DNA from: Rhizophagus clarus
Taxonomy: Eukaryota; Glomeromycota; Glomeromycetes; Glomerales; Glomeraceae
Direction of reading: 5' to 3'
DNA length: 64,000 nucleotides
NCBI GenBank assembly: GCA_015698045.1
Contig: BLAL01000027.1
Coordinates: 374,501 to 438,500, forward strand
The notes below the pieces were generated by a model. That model made no database searches and was not told the origin of the DNA. It saw only the letters and a program-made list of their open reading frames with translations. This document shows, piece after piece, positions 24,623 to 38,706 of the stretch. Within the stretch, counting starts at the first letter, position 1, and every line of letters begins with the position of its first letter. Made by a program: the position numbers and the translations under genes.

Positions 24623-27600
24623 ACAGAAAAAAAAGTGAGGTAATCATCATCGCTTTCTGATCAATAACCACAGTTTCAAACATAATAAATCGTTCCTCGG
24701 TTCAATCTTGAAGTGGAAATATTTTTTTAAAATGAGAATTGAAAATTAGAGTGCAAATCATATTGATGACATGGAATATAAATATTTAATCATGTTCCTG
24801 CTCTAGATGATGGAAGAGAAAGGACCAGGAAAGTCACGTTGATCGAATGATCGCAACCTTACATATATATATATATATATTATGTTTAATGGTAAATCGT
24901 TTCAATGTCGTACAAATCATGAGATCATAATTACTTGACATTCTCCGTATTTCGAAGTTCATAGTTTTATTAATAGTAAAGTTGTACAATATAGTAGTTA
25001 ACTGATCCAAAAAAAAAGATCGTGATAAAAATCGGAGTAAAAAAGGGGGGATTATTGTATATATTGTAATTTCATATGAGTATTTCTTTTGTGAACAATT
25101 GGATATTAATAGTTTCCAAAAAGGCATGTTAAAATTATCAAGCCACATTAGAGCATGCTCAATAATTCGCCAAGAGATCTAGAAATTTGATTACCAAAAC
25201 CGTCGTTTTTAAATATAACTTTTACGTAATCAAAGGTCCCGGACCGATTTTCGTTGTATTACGAGGAATCTATATCTTTCGATTCCATAATAGGATACAT
25301 TAATACTGCGTAATATTAATAATTTAAAAATGGAAAATTTCCGAGATGACACATGTTCAACTTATGAATTGAATTTATAGATTATTTGGCGTTTTTAAGA
25401 AATTAATGTTAACATCTTTGGATTAAAATAACGGATCGTGAGAAATTTAATTGAATTTAATGAATTTAATGTAATTGTTCTTTCTGTGATATGTTACAAT
25501 AAAAAATATTTCGTGTGAAAGATATAAAATAGATTCATATTCGTGTGGGAAGAAAATTTTGTGGATGATTTTGCCACCAATTAAGATTTGAAATATCGAA
25601 ATCATGACATGACAACATAAGGTTTAAAAACATGTAAAAAAGACATTGATGGTTAAACAATTATGAAAAAAAAAAAAATTTCTCTATATTCTCGTTTTAT
25701 ATTTCGTTTATAATGTTATGAATGGTTAATGTCATTTTTTTTTTATAATAAATAAAAACGCGTTTAACCGATTTTAAAGCTAATGGTAATAATTTTTTTT
25801 TTTTTTTAGTTACTAATTAAAAAAAATCGGGAAATTTTTGTCGACAATTCTTTTTTACTATTTCGGTTATAATACTTTTCCGTTTTTTTATATATATACG
25901 TTTTTTTTTTTTTTTTGCCCGAAAAATTCTTTCCTTATTTTTTCTTCCTTATAATAAGTTTCTTTTTAATATAAATTGCAAATTTCATTAACGATTTATC
26001 GCGATTTAATTTATAACAAACATCGATCGGTTTTAAAAATGTTTCGATCATTAATCGATTTTTTTTTTTATTATTATTATTAATTTTCGTTCTTTTTTTT
26101 CTTTGAAAACGTTTCTATGGCGTACAAAGGTCGTATTTATGAATAAATTGGATTTATGACTATTATGACTATATAAAATATATTTTTTTTTTACATGAAA
26201 ACTTGGTAGTTGCGCCGAACTCGGCAAGTATCTTCCAATGAAAAATGATATGAACAAAAGCTAGGATAATTGTCCATTTCGCTCTGTGAAATGGTAGGAA
26301 AACGGATGATAACTTATCCTAATATTCGCTTTACATGATTGGTCTATTTGACATAATATTTCTGAAGAAAAGAATCTCTATATATTTATTTTAAATAAAT
26401 TCCCACTTAATTCAACATATAAAAGCTCAAAACAACTTCTATAATATACTGAAGCCCTAAGAAAAAGAAATTATTAAGAGAAAAATTAATATCAGTAATT
26501 TGAGAAAGGAAAATTTTACATAATGTACCCTTTCGTATATAATGTTTTTTTTCTTTTTACCTCTTTCGTACTTTCTATTTTTTTTTCCAGAAAAAGAAAT
26601 GTGTGTTAATGAATATTTAGTAATTGTTACGAGTCAACTTTGTAAATTCAATTCAATAAGCTAGAATAGGTTGATGGATATGCAGTTAATTTTATTCCAT
26701 TTTTATTAAATTTTTAATTATTTGCTTTTATCTTTTTCCATCACCATAAAAGGATTAAATTTGAACGCGATAAATAAAATAACTAATGATATTAACATGA
26801 TCCTTATGTTTACCAAAGCTATAAAGAAATATATTTATTCTACATTATTGAATCAATACTAGAAAACATAGTTATAAGGTATTTTTTTTTTAACAGTTAT
26901 AATTATTTTTTTTTTTTTTTTTTTTTTTTATAAAAAAAAAAGATTTCCCTTATCAAACGTGAAATGTTTGCAAGCAGTTTTTTTTTTTTTTTGCACAAAA
27001 AAATGCGAAAATGTGACAAACTGAAAGATAATATATTATATAATTTTCCACCCCTGCATGCTTTTTAACAAATATAGATTTTCATAATCCGCCAGAAGTT
27101 GGTAGTACATTATTGGATAATCTGTATCAAATAATCTTAACAACATTTAGTTTTTAACTGTTAATAGAAATATATATTCTTCACATATTATTATTAAACT
27201 ATTAAAATGTAACCGTAAAAATTAAAATTATTCAAATTCACACCTTTTCTTTTTTTATAATTATTTTCTGTAATCTAAATAAAAAAAAAAAAGAATCCTT
27301 ATTTTAATATTTTGCAGTAAATTTGTGTAATATTAAATTTTCAAATTAAACGTGTCAAAATTTTTTTGACGAATTTGTTTTATCAGAGGATGGATATTAA
27401 ACGACTAGCTTTTGGGTGATTTTTATATTTCCTAAATAAAGATTCTTATCAACTGACTTAAAATCAGCTGCGGGACTAATCTAGCCAATCATTAATTAAA
27501 ACAAAAAAATTATTATTAATTTACCGTATACCAAGTTTTGCGAAAGGTTCCATTTTTCGAGAGGTAAATGTGAGCACATTCCCGCATTAAAATATCGGAT

Positions 27601-28788
27601 TCTTTTGTATATTTTTTGGTGCGCAAACCATTTAAGGTAAAGCATCATAAATTTCTTCGAATTTATTAGCAGGAAACAAAGACCAAAATCAAAAATCTCT
27701 AAATAATATTTCTTCTATATTAGTCCTTCTGCGCGTATAACTTTTCTGCTAGTGTTTGGAATCGAAATATATTCGAGTATTCGGTTAAGCTTAAAAAGTA
27801 TGTTCGTGAATAATTTAAATTTCCTTATATAGTAATGATTGACATAAGTTTGGCCGGAAAAAAGTTAGTTAGAGGTTAACTATACCATATTTAGGTTAAA
27901 CGAAGTCCCTAAGCTATATTATAAGTATGTTAGTGATTTCGAAGATTTCCAATTTTCATTACCATTGAAATTGTTGGATTCATAATTGGTCAAGATTAAC
28001 GTATTAACATTATATATAACCGATATAACATCGTTATAAATATTACAACTGTTCTTCGTAGATCCTTAATACCCGCTAATAACTCCTTTTGTTTCTTCAA
28101 GGATTTCCTTAAACCGGCCTTCTGATGAAGGATCCTCAGCCTTAATAGACTACTACGATTTTTTCTTGCTTTCTTATCTACCGTTGCTGGAAGTTCTCTG
28201 TGTGTGATGTATAAGGTTTGTGAAGCGGTCAACCATGCCCAATTCTAGTAGACGAAGGATTTTCTTGAACAAAAAGAGGGATTGGAGTAGTGACTCCAAA
28301 GAAACCACGATCGCTGAAGTCAAGTCAGTCGATTCTCTCATATAGTGGAGAAAGTAAAATTTTAATCGTATTGTTTTGATGAGAAGTAGTCAATAGTAAA
28401 GGAGGAAATCAAAAAATTTTCTATTCTATTATACCAGATGATGATTTCTTTGAACCCCATAAATGTTTTTCTGCAATCTCACATTTTATATATTAACAAC
28501 ACAAACCTGTTAAATGCTGAAAATCCTGTGACGAGACGAGAAATATCTACCACATACATGTATTTTTAATCTGCAGATTATGGCATGGCCTTGATATTTT
28601 AATTTCTCTTAATTTTAATTTTATGGTTTTAAATATGTAAACAAAAAACATTCAAAAGAATGAATTGTGGTTTTCACGGGACGAGTAATTTTTTTTTTTA
28701 TTAAATCTGTCAATTTTCGTAAAAAAATAACATATAAATAATGAGAATAAAATAATATAAAAGTTTTTGCTAAACTAAATAACCGTAA
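24623..28788. other. Long gene-poor region
   Basis: About 4.2 kb with no convincing gene. It holds long T-runs (for example near 26,905-26,930) and a TA repeat near 24,863-24,880. A segment at about 28,000-28,340 is richer in GC and keeps a 78-codon minus-strand frame rich in Lys/Arg/Leu with no family I recognise. It may be a fragment of an old transposon or gene. Confidence 0.5.
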
Positions 28789-29300
28789 TTATTGATTGGC
28801 GTTATATTGAGCTTGCCCTTTGACACGTTCTCCTTTTCCTTCAGCTTCCCATTGTGGGTCTCCTGTAGCATAACCAACATTTTCTTTCACAGCTCCTTTT
28901 ACTTGACCACCAGCTCCTTTGGTAGCATTGTGAGTCTTAGCAGCATCAATTTCTTGATTTCCAGCCTGACGTTCTTGAGCACCGGAATGTTCAAGTGAAT
29001 CTCTCCCTAAAGCTGATCCTAACGTTTCTTTCACTGCTCCTTTTGTAGCATGAAGTTGACCTGTGGTTTTGGATGGTTCTTTATTTGTTTCATTTGTTCC
29101 AAGATAAGAAGTGTCTTTATTTCCTTCTGCTTTATTAGCTTGGCCTTTAGCTTTTAAATTTTCTGAACCAACAACATTTCCGACTAAAAAAAAAATTATT
29201 AATTTATACTAAAATTTGCTATTAAACTTTGAAACACAGTAAATTTACCGGATTCTTGAGCAGTTCCTGTAGCGTGTTCAGTGTTTGGATTGTTAGACAT
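28789..29300 (-). CDS. CsbD-like hydrophilic stress protein, 2 exons
   Basis: On the minus strand, exons 29300-29249 and 29183-28789 join in frame to 148 aa. The protein is hydrophilic, Gly/Ala/Lys/Glu/Asn-rich and lacks long hydrophobic stretches. It contains repeated CsbD-type units: NLKAKGQANKAEG, GGQVKGAVKENVGYATGD and GERVKGQAQYNANQ. CsbD-like proteins are small stress-induced proteins (first known as a sigma-B target in Bacillus) and are common in fungi; their biochemical role is unclear. The intron interrupts a Ser codon region (QES|VGNVVG) and restores a smooth frame. No signal peptide is present, so it is probably cytosolic. Confidence 0.85.
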
Positions 29301-32300
29301 TTTGAATAAAAATTTTTTTTTTTATTTGAAAAAGACGAGAGTTTTTTTTAAGTGATAATTTTTATTATTTGATCTTGTTTTATTGTTGAAAAGTTTGGAA
29401 CACTTCACCTTTTTATATAAAAAAAAAAAAAAAACGAAAAAAGTTTAATTGTATAAACGGTAATAAGAGTTAAAGAATGATAATGTCATTCACGCGTCAT
29501 TGGACTTAATGATTATATCACTAATTATCTTGTTTTTTGAAATTTAATCAATTTAATCGTAAATTCGTAATAAAAATTATTCTTTACGACATTTGACGTC
29601 TTTGTTGTCATAATTTCATCATGACATAAAAATTTTTTTAGTTAAGATTTCGGAACAGAGATTTTCCGATGTGGCGCAGGGGAATAGGACTAATTTTTAT
29701 TAACTAAATAAGTTTTGAAAAATTTTTTAATTTTTGGAAAAGATGATGAAAAAATAATTCAAATCCAGGAAAGTACGGTAAAACTTTCAAAAAAAAAAAA
29801 TAAAAATAAAAAAAAAAAAATAAAAAAAAAAGAAAAAAAGAATTTTTTTTTTTTTGTTTTGACCCTGTACGACCTACCAACAAACATTGTATGTAAATGC
29901 AATATACACGAGCCAAGAAATAACACATGATGGGTCAAAAAATCAAAAAGCACCCGGAAATGGACAAAATGCGGGAACATTTTTTTGGAAGTTACCGGAA
30001 ATTTTTCTATCATCCATTAAATTTTTCATACCATGCCTTAAATTAAAAGAAGAAAATTAAGGAAAGTTGAAACCATTTTTTTTTTCTTTTTAAGATTTAA
30101 ACTTTACGAATAAATTAACCGTAACCGGAATGTTCTTAAAAATTCTTCGAAATCATGTGAAGTATAATATGCAAATAGACTGTATATATAAGCTAGAATA
30201 TGGTGCATATAATTTAAGGAATGATTATTTTAGTTAGAATGATTACTACGATGGGAAAATTCTTTATTATATTAAAAGAGTAAAATGATGGTGGGTTAAA
30301 AATTTTTGGGGGAGGGAGAAAATTTTGTATATTAAATAATTTAAATAGTTGCATAAAGTTTAATCCCCTAAAAAAAAAAAATCACACCAATATGGTCCAA
30401 GTGTAACATTAACTTTTTTGGGGGATGATTTTGTCGGTTAACCTAGATAAAATTAGAATATTAAGCTTAATTTATCGATGGTTACAATTTACCCGACATA
30501 GTAAAATAAAATAAAGAAAAAAGTTTATGCACGTCGGCCTTTGCGCATCTACGCATCTTCGCGGGAAAAAGCTTTTGAATAATGAATATTGAACAAAATT
30601 TTGATGGATCTTGATAGATTTTTATCAAAGATTATAAATATTATTATAAAGATATGAGGTGATAATGATCATAATTGATTTAAAAAGATGTAATATTCCT
30701 TTATATTGTACACGTATAATTTATCAATCGTAAAATCAATCACGTTACGTAACATACATTTTTTTTCCTTTTTATTTAGTCTGGCAAAGATTGGTGGTCT
30801 CCAAAATCAATACATAATAGATATTATTAAAGAATCATTGAATATCCAACTAGATTTCAAGGATCTAAGAAGAGTTATGCCCGAAATGTTGTCATAATGT
30901 AGATGGATTTTTATATTGTGATATAATATAAATAATTTCGTGTGATTTTTTTTTTTGCATACCCCAACATATGATAATAACAAAACCCCTTATTTTCTAA
31001 AAAAAAAGGAAGAAGAAGAAAGAAGCAAAAAAGAAAGAAAGAAAATTTTTTTTTTTCGTTTTAATCGAGAAATTTTTTTTTTTTTCGGATTTTCATGTGG
31101 CTAAAAATATTTGAATTACGATATTAGGTAATCCGGCGCTCTCAGCGCCCGAGAATATGGATTGTATGAATAAGGTAATATTATTTCAAATAATCTTATA
31201 TAAGATATTGAAAAAAATGTTTTTTTTTTTTCGTTACATCGTTACATCTTCTTTTTCGTTCGTTTAATTCATTTGTTCGTTGGTTCGTCCGTTCGTTTAT
31301 GACTTTATGTCATAAAAAATAAATACAATTTTTAACGTTTAACATTCTCGATTTTTTTCAATCGTTTTAATATCACTCGTTTTTCGCTATTGATTTTCTC
31401 TCAAACTTGAAAAATCATAACTTTATGCTGGTTTATAATACGTTTCATCTCCAATCAAAAACGTTCGATAATTCTTAAACACATGGTATCTAATATACTG
31501 TACATATTATATATTTTTATATATATGTTTTTCTTTTTTAAAAAATTTTTTTTTTTTTTTTATTAATGAAAGCAAATAATATTTATTTTTAGATGTTTAA
31601 ACATTTGTTTTAAAACAAATTCAAATAAATATAGCAATTAAAATAATCATAGTCGGCAAATAAACTTAAGGTTATTAAAATGTACGGAATTTTTTTTTTT
31701 TTTTTTATTATTATTATTATTAACAGATGATCTGATCAATTATTTTTTTACAGTTATCCAATTAAGTAAAATTAAGACGAATATTCATATATTATATATA
31801 TATATATATATATCATCACCCGCAATGATGTCGCAAAATTTCTTTTATTACTTTAATTAATTATGGAATAACTAATTTATACAAAAGATTTTTTTTATAG
31901 ATTTCTTTAATGGTGGAGAACAACGAAAAAAAAAAATTAACTAAAAAAAAAAAATTTTTTTAAAAAATTATTTTAATAAAATTATATATATATTATATAT
32001 ATTTCTGATAAAAAAGATCATTTTTCTGTAAGGAACGCGTTGTTTTACGCAAAATACATTATGTTTCAACATCGAATCTGATTGGATAATAATCAATTCT
32101 TTGTGTGTAACATGATTCTCAAAAAAAAAAAAATAAAAATAAAAAATATTTTGATGTTTCTGTAACAAATAACAAACAAAAATTTGAACAATGTATTTAA
32201 ATAATAATTTGTGTGATATTAAAAATTCTTTTAGGTGAACAAATAATTAAATGCACGTTGAAAATTTTTTTTAATATTCGAAATCTGGGAAAAAAAGAAC

Positions 32301-34650
32301 CTTTTCATTCAATCTTTTTTTTTTTTTTTTTTTTACACAGGAAATTTGTAAAACACATACCGTTATCGTGTGGGAAAAATAAAAAAAAAAAATAACAAAT
32401 AAAACAAAACCCCTTTGTATTAAGTATATCATAAACATAAATGTATTTGCCGTATTGGTATGCCGTAGCAAGTATACTTATCTGGTTAACGAATAACTTT
32501 AATCGGTTAATCAATCAATCTGGATATCAAATCTTTAGATATTATTCTTATTCTTAAAATAATTATATATTTTTTTTGGAGTGTAGATCATTCATTTATT
32601 AATATTCCGCATGTTCAACTTCGGTATAATGAAATTTAGGTAAATTGGCGGATAATAACATTTCATCTTATTGGTCAACCAAAAAAATTTGAAATTTTTT
32701 ATGACTAATCATAGCACAATAATAATTTAAGAAAATCCTCACTTTTTTTCTTTTTCCTTTTTTCTTCGGTTATTCTGATATAAGAAAGATCTTAAACCAA
32801 ATTTCTGTTATTATTCTCTTTCACTAAATTTATTTCTTCTTTTACAAAAAATTTCCGGTTGCTTTTTTAAATGTTTGATCAATCGATATAAAGAAAATTT
32901 GTAAGATTCACTTTATAATATTTATATGCAAGGTAATGAAAAATATTTTGATCACGAAAATAAACGTGTCTAATATTATTGTTTATAATTTACACCACCA
33001 ATAATGTTATACAATTAAAATTATCTTATGAATTCCGGTGAGATGGTAAAATGAAAATCCTTTGAAATTTTAATTAAAAATAGGTGATTTTCTACACGCA
33101 TGTTACAGAACAAACATGAATGAAGTACCAATTGGTAACATATTAATAAATTTAAAAGATCAATAACATGCTTGCGAAAATTCATTATATACATTTTATA
33201 TATGTATATATTGTACATTAGAAGCATTATATACGTTAATTTATACATATATATATATATATTTTTCCCAAAGAAAATTGTTCCAAAAATGGACAATCCT
33301 GATATTTATTTTATTACTAATCCATTTCATTCCATTTAGTTTTCCATTAATGCAGGATGCTAATAAACTTCCGTTATAAATAGAATTTTTGTTTTTAATT
33401 CAACGATCTCAAGAAACTCGTTTTTTTTTTTTTTTTTGTTTTTGTTAAACATTGAATGTTTTTGTTATTGTGACAAATTATATTAAGTTTACATAGATAA
33501 GACCATTTAGGATAAATCTAAAGTTAGAGAACAAATATAAGAAATATTTCAAATATGGTATCATTTCAAATCATTTTATTATGAACAAAAAAAATATGTT
33601 AAACAAAAAGGAGTTCGGAATTTCCCGAATAGTGTGATTTTTTTTTTTTTTTGTATATTTGTTTTTAGTTCACAAATTGTTAAAAAATCATAGGAAATAC
33701 ATTGTCAATTTGTTAATTTGACAACGCATAAATGGATAAATATTCGGATGCATGCAATTAAAAAACTAAATAGTGGTGAATAACTAGTGTCTAATGTAAA
33801 TATTTTATGCGAATATTTTATATCGATCGAAAAAAAAAAAAATTTGCATTTATGACGCTCACAAAAAGAACCCCGCGTTTCTATGCTTTCATTTATTTCA
33901 CTTTATTAGGAATAATATTTTTCCCTTAAATTATTTTGATTACTTTTTAATCACTCGAAAGTAGTAACCGAGAATGTTACATTCCATCTTCTAAATTCTT
34001 AAAAAAACTTGTATATCTTGTTTTTTAAAATGAACGTGTGCGCCGCAAGTCACATAAGCTTTTTTTCTCAGAAGGTTAGGAATTTCCGTTTAAAAATTGT
34101 TATTACGTTGTACAGGGGCAATTTCCTCGAATATGTGAGTTGTACAGTTTGGAATGAATCATTTTTTATGTGTATGTGTATATATTATATATATATATTT
34201 TTCTTTTTTTTTTTTTTTTTTTTTTTTTATCAAATAAATAAGAACCTTCATTATAAAGAAATTTTTTAATCCTCCTTTTATTGATTTGAAATTATATCTT
34301 CATTCGTTGTCTTTATTTTTATCTTCTCTTTTTTTTTCTTTTTTATCCTCTTTTCTTACCCTTTTTTTGCTTTGGCAAATCATTTCAGGAACTAACTTAT
34401 GTTAGTAATTACGCCTGTCCTGTGCATCCAAACCATTTCTAAGCATGAATAGTTGCTGATAAATTCATTTTTGAATATATTTCTTCTTTCTCAACTTTGT
34501 ATATTCTGTAATTAAATTATTATAGTCCTTACGATATAAATATTATAAAAGATCAAAAAAAAAAAAGTAATAGAATTACTATTATTTTTCAATTTTCATA
34601 AGCACATTCCTTAAATTTTCTAAGAAAAAAAAAAAAAAAGGATAAAAAAA
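29301..34650. other. Long gene-poor region
   Basis: About 5.3 kb without a supported gene. It contains many poly-A/T runs, TA repeats near 31,790-31,815 and 33,245-33,260, and a GC hairpin at 31,135-31,149. At 30,779-30,897 an open stretch preceded by a good acceptor (TTTATTTAG) could encode up to 39 residues (SLAKIGGLQNQYIID and onward), but I find no partner exon, so I do not call a gene. Confidence 0.5.
31135..31149. repeat. GC-rich perfect hairpin, second copy of the design
   Basis: GGCGCT-CTC-AGCGCC: a 6-bp perfect stem with a 3-base pyrimidine loop, isolated in AT-rich DNA. The geometry is the same as the hairpin at 3,327-3,341, but the sequence differs. Confidence 0.6.
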
Positions 34651-35070
34651 ATGAAGATATCGCACCGTATTTCCTCTTTAAAACGTAGAGATATTGACCG
34701 GGATGTAAATCAAATAAATAATAAAGATGAACTTATAGATTTCAATAATTTTATCGAAACCACTTACTCTTCATCTTACTCAAATAATTATCAAACTTTT
34801 GGATCTGATGACACTAATAATCACCAAATAGATTCAAATTCATCTTGGCGAATACCTGCAATATTAGGATTAGTTTGGACAACTGTTATATTATTGATAG
34901 TTTTCATATTTATAATGAAGAAGACTATATTTTCAGGGCCTGATGCAGATCAACTCCCTGAAACGAATCCTGAAAATGAGTGGATGATTGCTTCATTTGA
35001 TAATTCAGATAATGATAATATTGAAGTACCTTTATCGACGAATATCTCACGCGAAACGATTGATAATTAA
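34651..35070 (+). CDS. Single-TM hypothetical protein, 139 aa
   Basis: One exon. Residues 1-66 are polar, Asn/Ser/Asp-rich with a basic start (MKISHRISSLKRR). One membrane helix spans about 68-89 (IPAILGLVWTTVILLIVFIF), followed by MKK. The last 50 residues are acidic and include NENEWMIASFD-like polar sequence. The basic residues flanking the helix do not settle the topology. I recognise no family. The frame is intact and its composition differs from the junk around it, so it is probably real. Confidence 0.6.
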   Translation: MKISHRISSLKRRDIDRDVNQINNKDELIDFNNFIETTYSSSYSNNYQTFGSDDTNNHQIDSNSSWRIPAILGLVWTTVILLIVFIFIMKKTIFSGPDADQLPETNPENEWMIASFDNSDNDNIEVPLSTNISRETIDN

Positions 35071-36540
35071 ATTAAGTAAAGGAGGAATTTCTATTTACAA
35101 TCATATTTTAAGATCTTTACCTCATTAAGCCACAATTCAGCCTTGAATTTTTTCTTTTTTTTTTTTTCTTCGAAAATACGTTACAATTATTTAATCGTTT
35201 GATCAATTAGAATTTGTCTCTTACGCTTAAAAAGATATATATATATATATAACATATATCAGTTCACATAGTACGTTGGTATAATAGATTTTATGAAAAG
35301 AAAATAATAACTTATAAGAACAATCTAAAAATTGGTAATTCAACTCCAATCTTTTTTTTAAAAAAACTTACTTTGCAAGTAATTAATATAACTAGTTTGG
35401 TAAAAAATGTGAAAGGATAAAATAAGATCAGGCACGACTTAAATATCGTGTATGTTTTCTAAGAAAATTTACATAAGAAAATCGAATGACGTTCAAAACG
35501 TGAATGATAATTTATACTAGCCTAACATAGTATCTGTAGTAGTTTAGCATAGCAAATAAATATCATATCACGTGGAAATAAGAAATTATTTTGTTATGAT
35601 GATTTTAAAAAAGTTTAAATAAAATCGATGTTTAAATATTAAATATTAAAAGTATTTATACCAAATTTTAATACCAACAATTTAACCTCCTTTACACTAA
35701 TTTTCTTTCTCTGGTTCTTATTGTTTTTAATATTTAAAAAATTTGTGATACGTTGTAACGGTTTCACAATTTTTTGTTCAATATTTAAGGTAATTGGCTT
35801 TTTTTGATCTTTTTTTTTTTTACGCCAAAATTAATAAGGAAAATTTGACATCTGACCGTCTAGCCTATATTAGTTACGTATTTTACATATTATTTTTATT
35901 TTTTTTTTCTTTCTATTGTATAATTAATCTGAATGCAATATATTTGTTGATCTTTTGAATTTTTTTAAACGGGCTCATTTAATTAAGCGTGTAAAAGATC
36001 ATACGATATTTCATTTAACAAGGTGAGTAGACCACTTTTCTATTTTTGCTTAAAAATCTGATTTTTTATGGAAAGAACTTTACCGACAACGCTAAGAAAT
36101 TACTTCTTTGGTTACTATCTACAACTTATAAGGTACTTTTTAACGACGACTAATCTAATGGAGGAATTTGATTCGACAAAAAAAGGTGGGATGATTAACG
36201 GGCATAAATATTTTTTTTAAAAGGTGTTATACAAAGGAAAGATCGATTTTTTTCCTACTCGATAATTCCCTCAATTTGGCTATGTACATGTGGAACATGG
36301 AAAAAATGGCGTGTTGTCATATTCATTAAAAAAAAAAAAAAATAGAATAACGTATTCGAAATCATATCCTTTTATTTTTTTTTCAAATTCCTTTTACTTT
36401 CTTTATTCATAATTCCTTCTTCTAGCTGGTATTATTATTGTTATTATTTTAAAAAAAAAATAAAATAAAATAAAAATAAAATTTCTTGGGGAAGAAAAAA
36501 AATATAAATTATAAATTAAACTAAAAAAAGTTCATAAGGA
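35071..36540. other. Intergenic, no gene seen
   Basis: AT-rich spacer with a TA repeat near 35,237-35,250 and homopolymers; likely promoter and 5' leader of the desaturase gene at the right end. Confidence 0.6.
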
Positions 36541-37902
36541 ATGGTACTTCCTACAGCAAGACCTTTTCCGGAGGCTGAAGATGAAATACAATATGACTAC
36601 AGGCACCCTCTTTATATTGGCGATTGGAGAAAGTCTATCGCTTATATTGATGAAGGTTTTGCCATTGATGATTTAGATGAACCACATATGAAACGTAGAA
36701 TTACAATTCTAAATCATCATCCTGAAATTGAACAATTATATGGTTACGATATTAAAACTATACCTATTACAATTATAGTTGTCCTGTTGCAAATAATAGC
36801 TACTTATGTATTTGGACGTATTTTGTTAGATTGGGATTGGGTAATGATCATTTATTCTTATTTTATTGGAGGAACGATGACTCAAATTTATTTTGCAATA
36901 ATTCATGAAGCAGCTCACTGTCTTGCTGCTCCAACACGTACTCAAAATCGAATGGTTGGACTCTTGGCGAATATAGCAATTCCTTTACCTATAGCAATGT
37001 CTTTTCGCCGTTATCATTTAGAACATCATGTGTTTCAAGGTGTAAAAGGAATAGATCCTGATTTACCTTTGGAATGGGAAAAGAAACTTATTCGCGGTAA
37101 CACTTTATTAAAATTATTATGGCTTAATTTCTATCCGATAATCTACCTTTATCGTAACACACTTAAATTAAAAAGTCCTCAGTATTGGGAATATGTAAAT
37201 TGGATTTTTACCGCTATAATAGATGTTCTTATATATTACTTTTGTGGTGGAAGAGGTATACTTTTTTTATTTTTATCATTCTGGTTCGGCTATAGCTTTC
37301 ACCCCGCGGCTGCTCATTTCATTCAAGAACATTATACGTTCGATGATGGGCAAGAAACGTATTCTTATTATGGAATTTTAAATAAATTTTTAATGAATAT
37401 TGGATATCACAATGAACATCACGATTTTACAAGGGTAAATGTAAAAAAAAAAAAAAAAGTGTACACACATATATATTATACACACACGTTGGTTTTCAAA
37501 ATTCTGTGTTCAATTTAGCCGCTGGTTTGCTTGAATAATGTTTTGATTAATATTTGGCATTCTTAATGGTTTGAATTTTGAACTCTGTGAAGTTCTGCTC
37601 AATTTCATATTGGATAATTTTCATACGGAATTTTGAAAACCTATTATTGTATTTCTTTTTTTATTCATGAAAATTTTTAAAATCTTTTTTAGATTCCATG
37701 GACTAAATTACCGGAAGTGCGTCAAATCGCATCGGAATATTATGACCATTTAGCTTATCATACCTCATGGTTGATGGTACATTGGAATTTCGTTACACAA
37801 AGGCAGTTTGGTCCACAAAGTCGGGTTAAAAGAAGTATACAGGATCACAGAAAAGGTCGTAAAATGTTGGGTGTATTGAAAAAATCTTTGATAGAAGAAT
37901 GA
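36541..37902 (+). CDS. DES1: Sphingolipid delta-4 desaturase (dihydroceramide desaturase), 2 exons
   Basis: Exons 36541-37434 and 37693-37902 join in frame to 367 aa. The 258-bp intron falls right after the third histidine box. All three iron-binding boxes of membrane desaturases are present: HEAAH at 122-126, HLEHH at 159-163 and HNEHH at 290-294. The N-terminal DEPHMKRRITILNHHPEI motif is diagnostic of the DES1/DEGS lipid-desaturase domain. Hydrophobic segments before and between the boxes place it in the ER membrane with the boxes facing the cytosol. The enzyme puts the 4,5-trans double bond into dihydroceramide to make ceramide, using cytochrome b5 electrons and oxygen. Length and motif order match the family. 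Confidence 0.93.
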
Positions 37903-38706
37903 AAATATTATTATTCGTTAAGTTTTCCTGCTTAATTATTATGATTACATAAGAAATATTTTTTTTAGGCCATTGTGATCGACGTTAAGAGAAATATAAG
38001 ATATTGAAAAAATAAGTTACGCAATAAATTCACTTCACATATGAAACGCGTAAGTCGTATCTTTTAGCAGAATAAGTCATTTTATCATAGCATCAACAAT
38101 AAATTTAGCAATAATTTTTTGACGACAATAGTTTTTAACAATAATTTTAACAATAATTTACATCTTCTTTAACATGTGTGATTTATCGCAATATTAGTTT
38201 ATATAGTTTTTGTTTGTTAAATCAGTGGGATTCGGTGTGCAATATTGATTTATTTATTACATTTAAGAACATTAAAATGGCAAAATTTTTTGAACTATAA
38301 TAAAATCAATGAAAGTTCTATAATTTCGCATTCTTTTTTCGTTTTTTTGACAATCATCATATATTTCCGAGAATAAGCACTTCTTGCTTCGGTAATAATG
38401 CATGCAATGAGAAAAATTAATATTATTAAAAAAAATTAGTTTTTTTTTTTATAGTTAGTTACATTATTCTTTAAAATAATAATATATATTAATATAATTA
38501 CAAAATGTAGTTTCTCATTATTAATTTAAAACTTTATTATTATCATTATCATTATTATCATTATCATCATTATTATTCTTTTCAAGAAAATACAGCTCGA
38601 GACCCATAGTCTTAATATCAGGTGCCAAATTTACTTTTTTATTTAATCACGTGTTTCTGAGCAGCATTATAATTTTATTTTATAATTTTGGCCGAATTTA
38701 TAAAAC
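37903..38706. other. Intergenic, no gene seen
   Basis: Desaturase 3' region plus AT-rich sequence with an ATT/ATC microsatellite near 38,530-38,580. Confidence 0.6.

Noticed and set aside
30706-30897. 63-codon plus-strand ORF
   Set aside because: Only the last 39 codons look protein-like after an acceptor site, two frames compete, and no partner exon was found.
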